From Oikopleura dioica (lineage: Eukaryota; Chordata; Appendicularia; Copelata; Oikopleuridae): a DNA stretch of 64,000 bases. Where the stretch lies: positions 5,192,157 to 5,256,156 of the forward strand of contig OU015566.1 in the NCBI GenBank assembly GCA_907165135.1, in the 5' to 3' direction. Shown here in pieces: positions 22,401-33,455 of this stretch. Numbering within the stretch: the first letter of the stretch is position 1; every line of letters begins with the position of its first letter. The position numbers were made by a program, and so were the translations under genes. Under the pieces are notes generated by a model. It was not told the DNA's origin, did not search any database, and saw only the letters and a program-made list of their open reading frames with translations.

Positions 22401-25400
22401 TCATGGCGAGTATTTCTAGTTTCGCATTAAAATTGAGCTTGGCGATACCTTCAAAGCACTTTTTCAGGTGCGGCTGAACTCGAGTTGGGTCTTTCGTCTC
22501 CGAAAGAATTTCCAAAAGCTCATCATTGGAAAGAAAGAAAAATCGATTGAAGAAGAGACGTTTTTCTTCGAGATAATCATTGAGACCCTTTTGAATGAGC
22601 TCAAGTAGTTCTAAAGCTTCCCGAAGTCGACCAAGCAATCCAGGTTGATCAGTGGCAACTAAAACAGAAGGATCCTCTGCCGTTGCTGCCATGCACTCTT
22701 TCCAAGTTCCATCGACAATAGTAAAGCGACGTCCTTCTTCCGGCATTTGAGCCATTATATCTTCGGAACTAAAAATCGGCTCCAGATAGAGCCACGCAGC
22801 TTGTACTTTAAGCCAAACATCGAGGACATCTTGCATGAGTATAAGTTTGTCGTCCCACGCCTAAATAATTTTCAGTATCATCGTCGATTATAAACCGCGA
22901 TTGGCATTTCTGAGGTCTTTCAACAACAACAGTGTATATTTATCTTCATTTTGTATTTTTGTGATTTTTTAGGAAAATCATGCATTTTGTGGTTTGTTGT
23001 GCTGATTCATAATTAGTTTAAAAGTGCTCTTTTTTTAATTTCTGATTTGTGCGTTGTTTAAATACCTGGAAACTTTTCTCGAAATACTTGAGATAGACTG
23101 AGCCTCTCATTGTCATCGCTTTCAGAATATGATCATCCAAAAGAATGAAAATATCATCGAGCGACGAGAGAATAGAAACGTCCTAAATGAGAATGTTAAC
23201 GAACCTTGAAATCTTCCGCAAACGCTCCTAAATAAGGAGAAGATCGTAAAGCTTGACACTTGATGAGCTGGTCGTCCAGAAGAATCTGGATTTCATCCAT
23301 ACCTCCGAAAATACTTACGCTCTTAATTCCGTATAAATGTTTAATAAAAGTAAAAGAAATTGAAAAAAGCAAGTCATTACCGTGTCACGATAAGGCAAAA
23401 GCGTGAATTTCATCTCCTGCCAGTCTTCCTTCATCTTATTCAGGGTTTTCTCCAGAGCATATTCCTTGGCAGCAGAGACAGCGATCTCTTCGAGCTTCGG
23501 TAAGTGCTGCCCAAGATTGAATTCAAGCATTTGTAAAAGAGTTGTGTCTTCGTCGGGGCGAATGTCAGTTCCTACAACGACTTCGACGCGGTCCCAGTGC
23601 CGCGGCCGCATTCCATTTGCTCCAAGAGCTTGAATGATCGGCAAATCGCGCTTGAACTTGTCGATCTTTGTTCGAACAGTATCTGCCATTCTTCGTGGAG
23701 CGGGAGTGTCTGAAAATACTTTCGAAAGCTTGAAAAGAAGCCTCCACATGTTGCTGATGTCCTCGGCCATCTCTTCGACTTGTAATTTTCGAAATGTTCC
23801 ATTAAGCCAGTTTTCGCTTTTGATATTCCAGTCATTTACTGTTTCCCAAAGTTGCTGGAATGGATGCATTTCCCGAATTCCATCTGGGTGTGCCTCAAAA
23901 ACAGACTCTTCTCGCTCCAATAGCCGCTCTTCAAAGTTCAAATGTTCAATTCGTTCGCCTACTCTATCCAAATCGACCCTCAACGTAGACAAAACCTCTA
24001 CAAATCGTTTTGTTTCCTCACTCGAATTCGTCTCCTCCATGTTGAATTTTTCGATCGCTTTGGATATTCGCTCAAGCTCAACTTCGATCTCTTTCGATTT
24101 TTTACGGACTGTGTTTTCCGCTGCCACTTTTTTCACAGCGAATTTTTCTTCGTTAAAATCGAGCACATTTCGCAAATGCTCGGGCTGTGAAAGCACGTTG
24201 TAGTTGATTCGGTAGTCTTCGTCTTCTAATGTTGCGAACTCGATCAGGAATCCGAGGCGAATCCCCGCTTTTTGAACGCGGGCTGAAAGAGCATCTTTTT
24301 TACTTTTGACGACTTCGCGCAAGTAATTCATCGTGTTCACAAGTTGCTCGGTGTCTTCCGGCTCTCGGGCTAGTTTACGCCCGATTTCTTCGTACTCGCG
24401 ATTGATTTGCCGATTCAATTGGCGGTTTTTCTGCACTTGATCTTCTACGATTCGATTTTCAAGGTCTTTAACGAGCTCTACAAGCTCAGAATTGATCTGC
24501 GTGCAATCAAGGAAGAAAATTCCAAGTTGACAATTCGGATAGAGCCCATTTATTTGATTTAAAACAGCTCTCAGTTTCATTATTCTGGCGGCGATGTCTT
24601 CACACTCTCTGTCACTCGACTCGAAAATAAAAGTACTCACTGCTTCCAATTCACTCCCTGAAAGAATAGAATCAAAGGGAGAGTACACTTCCAAAAACGT
24701 TTCCGCATTCGGAACATGCTGGCTGACGACGTAATCAGCTCTTGCGAGAAGAGAGACAACCCAATCTTCTGAGGGCAAAACTGGGAATAGATTCTGCGTC
24801 TGCAACTGATCAATGTGCTCAGGAAACAGCAAAAGCTCTAGTCTGTTGAGCCCGCTGCCAGATTCGATGATGTACTCGAAGCATGTTCCGAGCATTTCTT
24901 TTGTTGTCTCGAGACTCGGCGAGAAAGCAGGCTGGGGAGAGTCGTTTGCCACAAGTTTCAGATTCAAAACTGGCTTTTTCTGAATGTATTCCAAAAGATC
25001 ATAGTTATGCGCCTTTTTTAAAACGGCGGGGTCTTTATGCACTTCGATGAATTCGACGATGCGAGTGAGTGAGTCTTTTACAAGCTGGCGAACTTGAGAT
25101 GACATTAACGCTGCAACGCAATTGAATAGCTCCATTATATCTCTCACGGCGTCGGGATCATTTCTTTTGAGTAAATTAACGTTGTATCGCTTTTGGCTGC
25201 TCTGAAAATGATCTTCCAGGATTTCCGCAGCTTTTGGAAGCCACTGCGTCACCAGAACATCTCTCACTTCATCACTCCGATTATTTACAGCTTGAATAAA
25301 CTCTTGTGGGCTTTTGTGGCCGTCAAATGTCTCCTCGTCGCCGAGAAAAATAGCTGTGAGCGAAATTGAACATCCCAAAGTTTTGTTAGCTCGTAAATAG

Positions 25401-26640
25401 GAGCAGACGTTGTGTGCAGATGTTTTTCGCAGAAATTTTTTGAAGACAAGAACTCATCATGCCAAGGAACTGGTGCTCTGATTGTATTGAGCTTGGGCGA
25501 CTCGTGGGGAATCTCAATTTTCAGCCGCTTTTGCTCGTATGGATCAAAATTGGGCTCGGCAACCTGCGTAGAAAACCTGAGTCAGGTATCTGAAAGAATT
25601 TTCATAATAGACTCCCATGGACTAAAATTCTTGTAGCGGGTAAGCCGCATTTGCTTTACTAACGCGGCTTTTATGAAAACTTTTTCAGAGCCCTGTCTTC
25701 TGTTTTCCGCGCAGATAGCCGAGCCCAAGATCCAAGAGAATAAAGTCAAGAATTGACTGTTTTGTCGCGTCCAGATACTCTTCCATGATTTCATTTCTTA
25801 ATTCTTTTTCTACCCATTCATAGCGCCCGCGAAGATTCGATTTCTCCAAAATAGTTTGGAACGATTTCTCATGCAAAGGTTCAAGATCGTTTGTTGGAAT
25901 CTTCCGCTTCAGAACTTTCATTCGTTCCAAATCAGAACTTGTGGAGTCAAGAAACCGAGCAGGAGCCTTTCGCCGCTGCTCCATTGGTGACATTGGTCTT
26001 GAAGGTGGCGCCTCCGGTCGTGCTTCATACTCTTCGTTTAGTTTCTTGTGCGACAAAGTGCTCACTTTTGGATCTGGACGATGTTTTATTGCTCGAACTT
26101 TGAGATCGCGCGCTTTCGGACAGTAATTATTTCCAATCCGGTCGGAGTGATGGCGACTTTTCCAGCCCTCTTTGAATGGCTTTACTGTGATAATTATTTT
26201 TAAGGGAATGGAAGTGTTAGTTTTATCAGATAAATGACTGCTTATCAAAAAAACTCAGTTAATGTTCGAAGATTAAATTTTCTTCTTTTAGAAACAAAAA
26301 TAAACTGGCTTCTATCCAAAATCTTCGAGATTCGCCGCGATTGTTATTGAAAAACTGGCGATAAATCGACAATAGCGAAAAATAAAGAGGAAAAATGAAA
26401 ATATCGGGGATTATCTTCCTCTTTTCCTCTGTTTTCACGAAAAACTCCAATTCGCACCTTCCGGACCTTTTCATTAGTTGACGGATAAGAAATATCATAT
26501 AACCAAAGATATATTCAATTCTCACATTCCTGAAGCTTTGCCGTGGAAAACTCATTGATCACAGGCTCGTAATTAGGAGCTCGATACTGGGTCTTCCTTG
26601 GGTAGCGATAGTCGTCATGACCGTCTGATGCCTTTCTCAT
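13493..26640 (-). CDS. Axonemal dynein heavy chain, DNAH3/7/12 type
   Basis: About 4,000 residues, the usual size of short single-headed inner-arm heavy chains. Exon 1 (26640-26526) starts [10 protein letters not shown]. The tail runs to about 22900 and the linker to 22300. AAA1 has GPAGTGKT near 21760 and CFDEFNR; AAA2 has GATMGGKT near 20910; AAA3 has GPTGTGKT near 19850; AAA4 has GVGGSGRNS near 18760. The coiled-coil stalk lies around 18000-17100, with AAA5, AAA6 and the C-terminal domain after it. The last exons end [15 protein letters not shown] at 13493. The final intron fits GA-AG. One-base frameshifts interrupt AAA4 near 18790 (GGCGG for an expected GGCGGG) and the tail near 25380. 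Linker exons at 23205-23321 and 23066-23182 look mutually exclusive. The product would be a ciliary or flagellar motor. Confidence 0.93.
23066..23182 (-). other. Dynein linker exon, version B (alternative)
   Basis: 117 nt, 39 codons, same phase as version A and about 44% identical to it (17 of 39 residues by eye). It contains [14 protein letters not shown] and TMRGS, closer to the usual dynein sequence than A. It ends CAG with a GTATTT donor; the next intron is 205 nt (22861-23065). Confidence 0.85.
23205..23321 (-). other. Dynein linker exon, version A (alternative)
   Basis: 117 nt, 39 codons, phase 0 at both ends. It encodes the segment with [17 protein letters not shown] and ends AEDFK. 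The upstream intron is 59 nt (23322-23380, GT-AG). Version B follows after only 22 nt. Dyneins normally have one such module (V-D-D-I-x-x-L-L-D-D-H). Confidence 0.85.
25550..25728 (-). mobile_element. Introner-like element interrupting dynein tail coding
   Basis: 179 bp with inverted ends TTGGGCTCGGC... and ...GCCGAGCCCAA, flanked by partly matching 8-bp sequences GATCCAAG (25729-25736) and GATCAAAA (25542-25549). Removing the element and one copy joins FILLD directly to PYEQKRL, which fits the conserved dynein context. No clean splice pair is visible. GA near 25733 with AG at GCCGAG (near 25553) is one possibility and would add a few residues. Confidence 0.75.
26231..26476 (+). repeat. Duplicated ASAH1 5' fragment inside dynein intron 1
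   Basis: About 240 bp nearly identical to 33984-34011 plus 34562-34772, the region that contains the start codon and signal peptide of the acid ceramidase gene. It lies antisense within dynein intron 1 (26185-26525). It keeps the ATG and MKISGI but has lost one A further on, so it is not a working signal exon. Here the TTAA at 26259-26262 is empty, whereas the ASAH1 copy carries a 550-bp MITE at that site. Confidence 0.85.
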
Positions 26641-27229
26641 CCTCTTCTTGCTCAAATCATTCTTTTAATTAATATTCGAACAAACAAAAAATGCTCTGTG
26701 ATTTCTCTCTTGAAAGTAATCTCAGAAAAGTGATCCTCTTAGCAGGTCGCTTAGCAACTTGTGTTTGCATAATGAACGTGCGTTGAACACATTATGCCAC
26801 TAAGAAGCGTTAGTTCAAGTACTTATACAAGAAACATGTTTTTTCTTATTTTAAGATTTGCCCCAATATTATATGTAAGGATTTTCACGGGAGCATGAGG
26901 GTCTCTTTTTCACTATCACAACTACCCTTCTTTGCCATAATTTATGATAATAAATTTATAATAAACTTTTTAAGATCAAAAACATTATTTTTCAAGAAAT
27001 ATAGTTTTAGTGCTGATTCCCAATATCGAATTTAATCTAAGAAAATAAATCTTGTATAATCAATGATTCGTATTTTTGCTACAGTGATATGAGCGGTTTC
27101 CGCACCCCTATTTTTCGCCTTTAAAAATTCATATGTTTTGACTCAGATATGATATTTGATTTCTGTTTCTAGTAATGAAATTCTCAAGCTATTTTCTATT
27201 AGGGAAGAATACAATAAATTTTATCTTTT
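26641..27229. other. Upstream region of the dynein gene, no gene seen
   Basis: AT-rich and without convincing exons. It includes the presumed dynein promoter, but I see no specific motif I would name. It ends at the TTAA that bounds the nested transposon block. Confidence 0.5.
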
Positions 27230-27365
27230 TTAACCCCTGCCCGCATGAAAAATTTGTCACCCCTGCCCGCATATCGACCTACGCGTAGGTCTGGCCTTTT
27301 GAGGGTCTTTCGGTCGTGATAAAATTTTCGAAAGGACATGGATAGAAAGGTTAAAGGCTGAGCTA

Positions 27366-27648
27366 CCATGGAGTTGAGCTCCAAGTGGAGATAGGAGAAT
27401 CTGAGCGACGCTGGCCCTGAGCGTCGCTCAATGTGGAGCGCGCCTAATTCAGCGCCAAAACCTGGACTTCGTCTTCTCGATTCTGTGATTGGCTGAATCC
27501 CTTCATTTCCGCAGAAATGAGTTTCGAGATTCTTCTGAAGCGCCCACCACGCGCTAAGGAAAATTTCTAGACTTCCCTGCGAGTGATCTGCGCGGGAAAC
27601 GGGAAAGGGGACCCGGGGGCTTTCTCCACTTAGAGCTCAACTCTATGG
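27366..27648. mobile_element. TA-flanked MITE, 283 bp
   Basis: Inverted ends CCATGGAGTTGAGCTC and GAGCTCAACTCTATGG are flanked by TA on both sides (27364-27365, 27649-27650), as in Tc1/mariner-type MITEs. It sits inside the outer piggyBac-type element. No coding capacity. Confidence 0.7.
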
Positions 27649-28768
27649 TATCTCCTGGTCATGATCAAATGTCAAATGTCAGATTTCAAATGTCAACAAA
27701 TGTCATTTTTCCGAGACTACTCTTTTTTATAGAAGAATAACTCATTCTGAATAAGTCTTTAGCGCTCCAAATCTCGTCCAAAATCAATTCAAATATTTTA
27801 ATACGGCCATACAAATATATATATATATATATACATACAAAATTAAGAGTTTATAACTTGTTCTACAAACTGAGCATTAATATGATTAAAAAGATAATCT
27901 GAAAAATGAAAAAGAAAAAAAATTGACTTGTCAATGAGATCAAAATTTCGCTCAATTGCTAAAATCTTAAATTTTTGAATAAAAACTTTTTTGACCTCAG
28001 ATCCTGATTCTCCGTTAAAAAGTAGTTCCATAAGTAGGGATCAGCTTTTTAGAAAATATTTACCAAACGCGAGATAATCGCGTTTAAAAATCAATTTACC
28101 TACGCGTAGGTCGATATTAGGGTTCGCAATAGGGTAGGCCAAAAAAAGGGATGGTCCTTAGATTTCCTCAAAACTTTCAATAATCATAGTTTTTCACCCA
28201 TATATTTATTTTCAATAATAATTTGAAAAAAAAAATTTTCTTTTCCTAGATTTCCGAAGGGTTGAAAACCGAAAAAACGTGTTTTTGGGCGATAAGTTTT
28301 TCCCAAGCTCCATTTCAAAAGATTTTCTTCCGTATGTGGAAAGATCACAATAAGACGAACATTTTGAGTACTCAACGGACCCTCTAGCGGTAGCGGAAGA
28401 CATTCAAAATTGAAAAAGAAAGGTTATGCGATAGTGGGATCTCTATAGTGCAGGAGTCGATTTTCTTATCATCCTTGTATGGGGGTGATTAACATATCTA
28501 CCGAAAGCTTATGATCTACTTAACATTTTGACATGAGACTATTGGTCATTGGGGGTCACGTGAGGTCACATGACCTCAAAATAAAAAGAACATTAATGAA
28601 ATCTTCATTGAAAAATGCGGCAAGCAAAACATAAAAAATTCTGATTAATATTAAGCAATTACAAAATCATCATTGAAAATTCGAATATAAGGGTCGCGAG
28701 TTCGAATCCCAGTATGACCAATTTTTTTTTTTTGCTTAAAAAACGAACACTTGATTTATTTTAAATAA

Positions 28769-30105
28769 TTATTCTTGTTTATTAAAGTACTCGACAGTTT
28801 GAGTGTACAGTTCTTTTTTGGATCTCTTTTTCTTCAAGTTCGACTGGATGACAACTCTATCCTCATCTGACAATTGACTGTTCAAATAATCCAAAACATG
28901 TCCGCGAAATTGTCGAAGGGATGTCTTTTCGGGGAACATTGGCTTGACGAGTTGAACAAACTTTTCGAAGCATTGGTTTTCGTCGATCTACAACAAAATT
29001 TGCTACAATAAAAGAATGAGAATTGAAACCTCGTTATCGGCTGAAGGCCACAATTTATTTTCGCCGATTATAGCATGAAAAACGGCTACTTTTGTTCGTT
29101 TCGCCTCGCTTTCTTTGATTTCTTCGAGTTTTTTCGCCACAGACTCGATTCGTAAAGACCGCCGTCTTTCCGTGTTCTTTGCCTCTTTCAAAGAGGCATT
29201 CGCGAATATCTTCGAGAGTTTTTCTTCAAAATCGGTCTGACGTTGCCAGAAAGTGAAGGTCATGTTGAACCGAGTCATGACGGTGGTCTCGAATTTCTTC
29301 GTATCCATGTTGAATTTCCGAGAGAAGAGATCTTTAGCACTTCCAAATGAACGTTCGCAGTCCTTATAAATGTTATTGACAGTCTCAATTTGTTAATCGA
29401 ACCTGATTCGTGAAAGTGATCTCCTTCGTAAAAGGAAAGGAACAGTCGATTGAAAATTTGTTGAACCGCTCATCGACAGCCGCAAGACGAAGTTTTATGC
29501 AATCATCGAGATATTTTGACGTGTTCTTGTCGGCTGACAGTTGCTTAACGGCCTCTTCAAAGCCTAATTCCCACACAGCTTCGGTTTTTTTGGCTTCTTC
29601 GAGAAGAAATAATGCTGGTGAAGCGCAATCGGCAACATGTTGAAGAATCGTTTTGAAGTGTTCTTCAAGGCCCAAGTAATCTTCTGATGACAATAATCCA
29701 GAAACACGGCTCCAATAAGGAGCCACTAGTACGCTGTAAACCAATGCGGAACTGCCGAGCTCACAAACAGCTTTTTCTTGGTTGTCTTCAAGAACTTTGG
29801 CATCGTCTTCGAGTTCGAGTTCGAAACGAACAAAATTGATGATGCTTCATCTCAAGATCCACCTCATCATCGATAGAGAACGTCAGAAGTTTTTTCGCGA
29901 GAGTGCGGGTGTTTCGCTGAAGATATTCTTGCGAGCCGAAGCCGTGCATGAGAAGTTTTCGGGCCAGTTTCGTGCTTTTTGGCTCGTTCTCTTTAGCACT
30001 CCTTTTGTTTTTCGTCAAGACTGACAGATGAGAAACAGGAACACCAGCACGATTTGCAAGTTCGACAATTCTGATAGTCACAGTGACAACAGACGAAGCG
30101 GACAT
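28769..30105 (-). CDS. Unrecognised gene carried by the inner hAT-like element
   Basis: Start MSASSVVTV at 30105, stop at 28769, in about four exon blocks totalling roughly 400 residues. Visible features are an acidic middle segment, SALVYSVLVAPYWSRV, a DCERSFGSAKDLFSRK stretch, and a highly charged C-terminus (EKLSKIF, KKKRSKKELY). DCERSFGSA faintly recalls the E-R-x-F-S motif of the hAT dimerisation region, but the ~90 residues after it are not typical and no DDE core is evident. It could be a diverged transposase or a captured host gene. Frames change at least once without a clear intron (near 29830), so it may be damaged. Confidence 0.5.
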
Positions 30106-30789
30106 TTCAACAAAGATCGAGATTTCTGAAAAAGTTCCCGTTAATTCTTTTTCCCAAAAAAAATCTGAATGAACAAAAAAGGAATAGAATCTAAACAAAA
30201 AAAAAAATAATTCGTACAAAAAATGATTAAGATTAAAAATTATTTGTGAATTGAAGGAATGAAGTCTTCGTGTCGGTATACAAAGATTGCTTGAAAAAAA
30301 AATTCACTATGCAATATTCCTTGATATAAGTCGTCGGTTCCATGTGTATAAGTCTACAGAGATTGCTTTTAAAATAATTTTTAAAATAAGCAATATTCCT
30401 TGAGAAGAGTCGTCGGTTCCATGTCCAGAAGTCTGAAGTGATTGCTTGAAAAATAATTTCTAAAATGAGCAATATTCCTGGATAACAGTCGTCGGTTCCA
30501 TGTGTACGTCGAGTAAAGTAATAATTTTCACAATGCCTATTCGGTTTCGGACTCGATAATTGAATTCACATTATCCTTTTGTTTAAAGAAACTGATAATA
30601 TAAATATCAAAAATCACTACAGTCTTACTACCTTAGCCATAGAATCATATGATTCCTTTTTCGAAAACTTCTATTTTTCATTTACTAAAAAATGACCTTA
30701 GAATAAGACCTTAGAATATTGTGAACAATCATAGGAATTATTAAAATCATTTTAAAGTAATTAAAAAAAGAAAAATTCGAAAATTTGGC

Positions 30790-31440
30790 ATGACCCGTCT
30801 CCTTATTTCCACTTTTACCCCGACAGCCCGTGTGCCAGGCAGCCCCCTAGTCCCACCAGTGCTCCCCGTAGTTTCCCCATTCGGGTTCGCCCGGCGCAAG
30901 GCTGTTAAGCCAAGGGCCAGGTGGGCCTTGATTTCGCCCTAGGCAAAACCAAGTCCCTCGATCCCGGGGACGGGTTGGGGCGCGCCGGGAGTCACCCGTG
31001 CTGGTGGGTGGACTGCTCTCTTCTGGCACACCAGGAGGGGCAAAGCCCCCTGGCTTGCTTGGGCCCCCTGCCCGTAGATCCGGATGAGGCAGGGGAACGG
31101 TCGGGGTGGCAGGGGGCACTGCCCTTATGAGGCTCGGGTTGTGGGATAATAATCCCGCCTCAGGCAAGTGCCCCGGCCGGTGGGATCCTAAGGGCTCGGG
31201 CTCTGCCGCTGGCCTAAAGAGACCAGCACTCCTTGCTCAAGGGAGCTGCAGGCTTGCTCTACAGCGGTCCGGTCACCGCGGCTTCAGGGGGCATCCCCAG
31301 ACCCACCACTTAAACCCCCTCGCGGTGCTAGGGCCGGGCTGGTTCGACGAAACCATCCCTGGTGGGTTTCTGGGGAATTGGGGCTCGGCGACGGAACTGG
31401 CCGGCGCCCGCCCCCATCTTACCATTAGTTCTAGGGGAAG
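30790..31440. other. GC-rich island in AT-rich transposon
   Basis: About 650 bp with far higher GC content than its surroundings, with abrupt edges. Several medium-length frames cross it on both strands, as expected of GC-rich DNA, but none resembles a known family. I found no terminal repeat that would make it a separate element. Confidence 0.6.
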
Positions 31441-31792
31441 GGGGACCAGCTTCTTTAAAATTTTAAATAAATTTAAAATAAAAAACTGGCCATGCTAAAG
31501 GAGGCCGGGCGGCACTGAACACCGGCAAAATTTGCCAGCGTGGCAGTGGACCACCTAGAAAAAAGCGCAAAAATGCGCTGTCTGTCCGCCAGAGTTCGAA
31601 ATCTGGTAGAAAATCCGTGCTCCTGCTCCACCAACGTGGAAAAAGCCTGCTCCCTGCTGCTTTTTGTGGCAAGTTTTATTAAAAAGTATTTTTATTTATC
31701 AATAATGAAAATTTTTTAATAAAAATTTCATAAAAACTTTAAATTTCATTAATTTTAAATAAAAATGTTTTATTTTCCTCCACCTCCAAGTC

Positions 31793-31863
31793 TGGATGGC
31801 TTGGTGGTGAGGGCGATCGACCACCAAGGTGGAGGTTTTGGGTTCGATTCCCGGCGCCGCCGA
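31793..31863 (+). repeat. tRNA-like segment, probable SINE head
   Basis: TGGCTTGGTGGT resembles an A box, and GGTTCGATTCC is a good B box with a pairable T-arm (TTGGG/CCCGG). The acceptor stem does not close, so it is not a functional tRNA. A second T-arm-like sequence (AGTTCGAAATCTGG) lies at about 31592 and a lone B box at about 28690. Confidence 0.4.
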
Positions 31864-32149
31864 CTTTTTTTCAGCTCGACCCTTCAATTTTTGAGGGCTT
31901 AAAAACTGCCTTCCGCTACCGACAGGGTATGACTTTCAATATAAAAAAAGTTTACTTTGATGTAAACTTTCATATAAAATTGAAAAAGGGTTGAAATAGA
32001 CCACTCACTTTTTTTGGCCTACCCTAGTTCGCAATGAAAAATTTTTGGCTACAAAAATGGCCTCAAAATTGTTTTTTATTGAAAATTGGAATAGAAACTT
32101 CATCATTCTGAATCTAAATTTAAAAATAAAATTGAAAAAATTATATATG

Positions 32150-32580
32150 GATGTATATGGATCAGTCTGATTTGCGAAGAGATGAAATAAGGCGTCCTTT
32201 ACAATCCTTCTTTAAAAGGAATTGTTATGGCACCACTGATGAGGCTGACACAGGGTGAGACTTGATACTGATAGGTGAATAATTAAAATTGCTTTTTCGA
32301 AGTGAATATGTATGTGTATCATCCTGATCTTTTAAGGGATGAATAAGAGTGCACTTATCAAAAATTAAACAAAAAGAATAGTTCTGGCATCACTGATCAT
32401 GCGGACACAGCCTGTGTCGAGAATCTGATAAGTGCGATATTGAACATGCTTTTTACGAATTGAATATGTATCTATATCATCTCTCGTGGGATGAATGGGG
32501 GCGTATAAATCGACACTTTCATAGAAGGAATAGTTTTGTCATCATTAACAACCCGACACAAAGTTTTGATGACTGAAATG
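32150..32580. repeat. Diverged tandem repeat, about 156-bp unit, three copies
   Basis: GAATATGTATNTNTATCATC recurs at about 32305 and 32461, and a weaker version starts near 32150. Each unit also has a GGCACCACTGAT-like block and GACACA. The copies are strongly diverged. Confidence 0.6.
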
Positions 32581-33455
32581 TTGAGATTAATTTAAGAATA
32601 ATTCAAGGAAAATGCTATAAATAAAAATAATGACGAAAAATTCTCGTGGCCTCCTTTTTAATTGTCATCAAATTTTCTTGTATTATTTTTAATAATTTAA
32701 ATATTTTATGAAAATTTTATAAAAAAATATCTTCAAAATTAAGAATTATTGGAAAATATTAATTTATAGTTATAAAATTTTATTATTTTTTATTTTAATA
32801 TTTATTAAATTTAATAAATGCAAGAAGATAAATTATTTTAATGTATTAAATTTTTACATAAAAATAAAAAAATATATAATTATTATTTATTAAATTTATT
32901 TTATTTAAATATTTATTTAAAAAATCGTAAGAGCACACTCTTGCTTGAAACTCAAAAGTTGGAGCTTCGAGCTTGCCTGAGCCAACAGCGCCACCATCGC
33001 CAAGCGCTCAGCGCTTTTTGGTTTGACTACGTCATGCTGACGTCGTAAAAATAGCGATTTTTCTACCGCCCGTTATTCATCAACGAAAAAGATATATAAA
33101 ATCTGATTTCAGATTTGAAATCAGGAAAGCCTAATTTATATAAAAATTAAATATAATTTTATAAAATCATTAAAATAAACCCCCAATTTTTCATTGCGAA
33201 CCCTAGTCGATATGCGGGCAGGGGTTAAAGAGTTTTCTGAAATTTACTGTGTAATTTTTTAAAATCGTAGGGGAGCGGTCAATTTTGAATGAAAATTGAC
33301 GGAGAAAGCCACTAGCGTCAAATTTACGAAAATCCTCCGTTTCTCATTTCGGCGCAGCGCTCTCGAGTTCGCGAAAAAGAAGCGCGCTTTGATTGGTCGC
33401 CGATTTACGGTCTTCGATTTTCGAAGGCGAAAATTTCCACAAGCGAAGCGAGAGA

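Larger units (their letters stand above)
28130..32026. mobile_element. hAT-like element, inner level, with one gene
   Basis: Inverted ends TAGGGTAGGCCAAAAAAAG and its complement are flanked by the 8-bp duplication GTTCGCAA (28122-28129 and 32027-32034). At 3.9 kb it is large enough to be autonomous. It contains a multi-exon minus-strand gene (28769-30105), a GC-rich island (30790-31440) and a tRNA-like segment (31793-31863). Confidence 0.85.
28118..33205. mobile_element. hAT-like element, middle level of the nest
   Basis: Inverted ends TAGGGTTCGCAATGAAAAATT and its complement are flanked by the 8-bp duplication GTCGATAT (28110-28117 and 33206-33213). Eight-bp duplications and a short TAGGG-type end fit the hAT superfamily. 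The inner element at 28130-32026 is inserted only 12 bp from its left end. Confidence 0.85.
27234..33224. mobile_element. Outer piggyBac-type element of a three-level nest
   Basis: Flanked by TTAA at 27230-27233 and 33225-33228. Ends are CCCCTGCCCGCAT and ATGCGGGCAGGGG. ATATCGACCTACGCGTAGGT occurs near both termini; its right-hand copy is cut by the next element at 28110. Without its insertions the element would be about 0.9 kb. No transposase frame is visible in its own sequence. Confidence 0.85.

Noticed and set aside
27366-27648. A second copy of the introner family
   Set aside because: Its ends (CCATGGAGTTGAGCTC) differ and it is flanked by TA, not an 8-bp duplication; it lies in no gene.
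30847-31498. Gly/Pro-rich frames across the GC-rich island
   Set aside because: Expected in GC-rich DNA where stops are rare; frames exist on both strands and none has a recognisable domain or start context.
31793-31863. A functional tRNA gene
   Set aside because: B box and T-arm are good, but the acceptor and D stems do not pair.
32225-32270. CACTGATGAGGCTGACACAGGGTGAGAC as a hammerhead ribozyme
   Set aside because: CTGATGAG is present but the second strand reads GAGAC, not GAAA, stem II does not pair, and the other two repeat units do not keep the motif.
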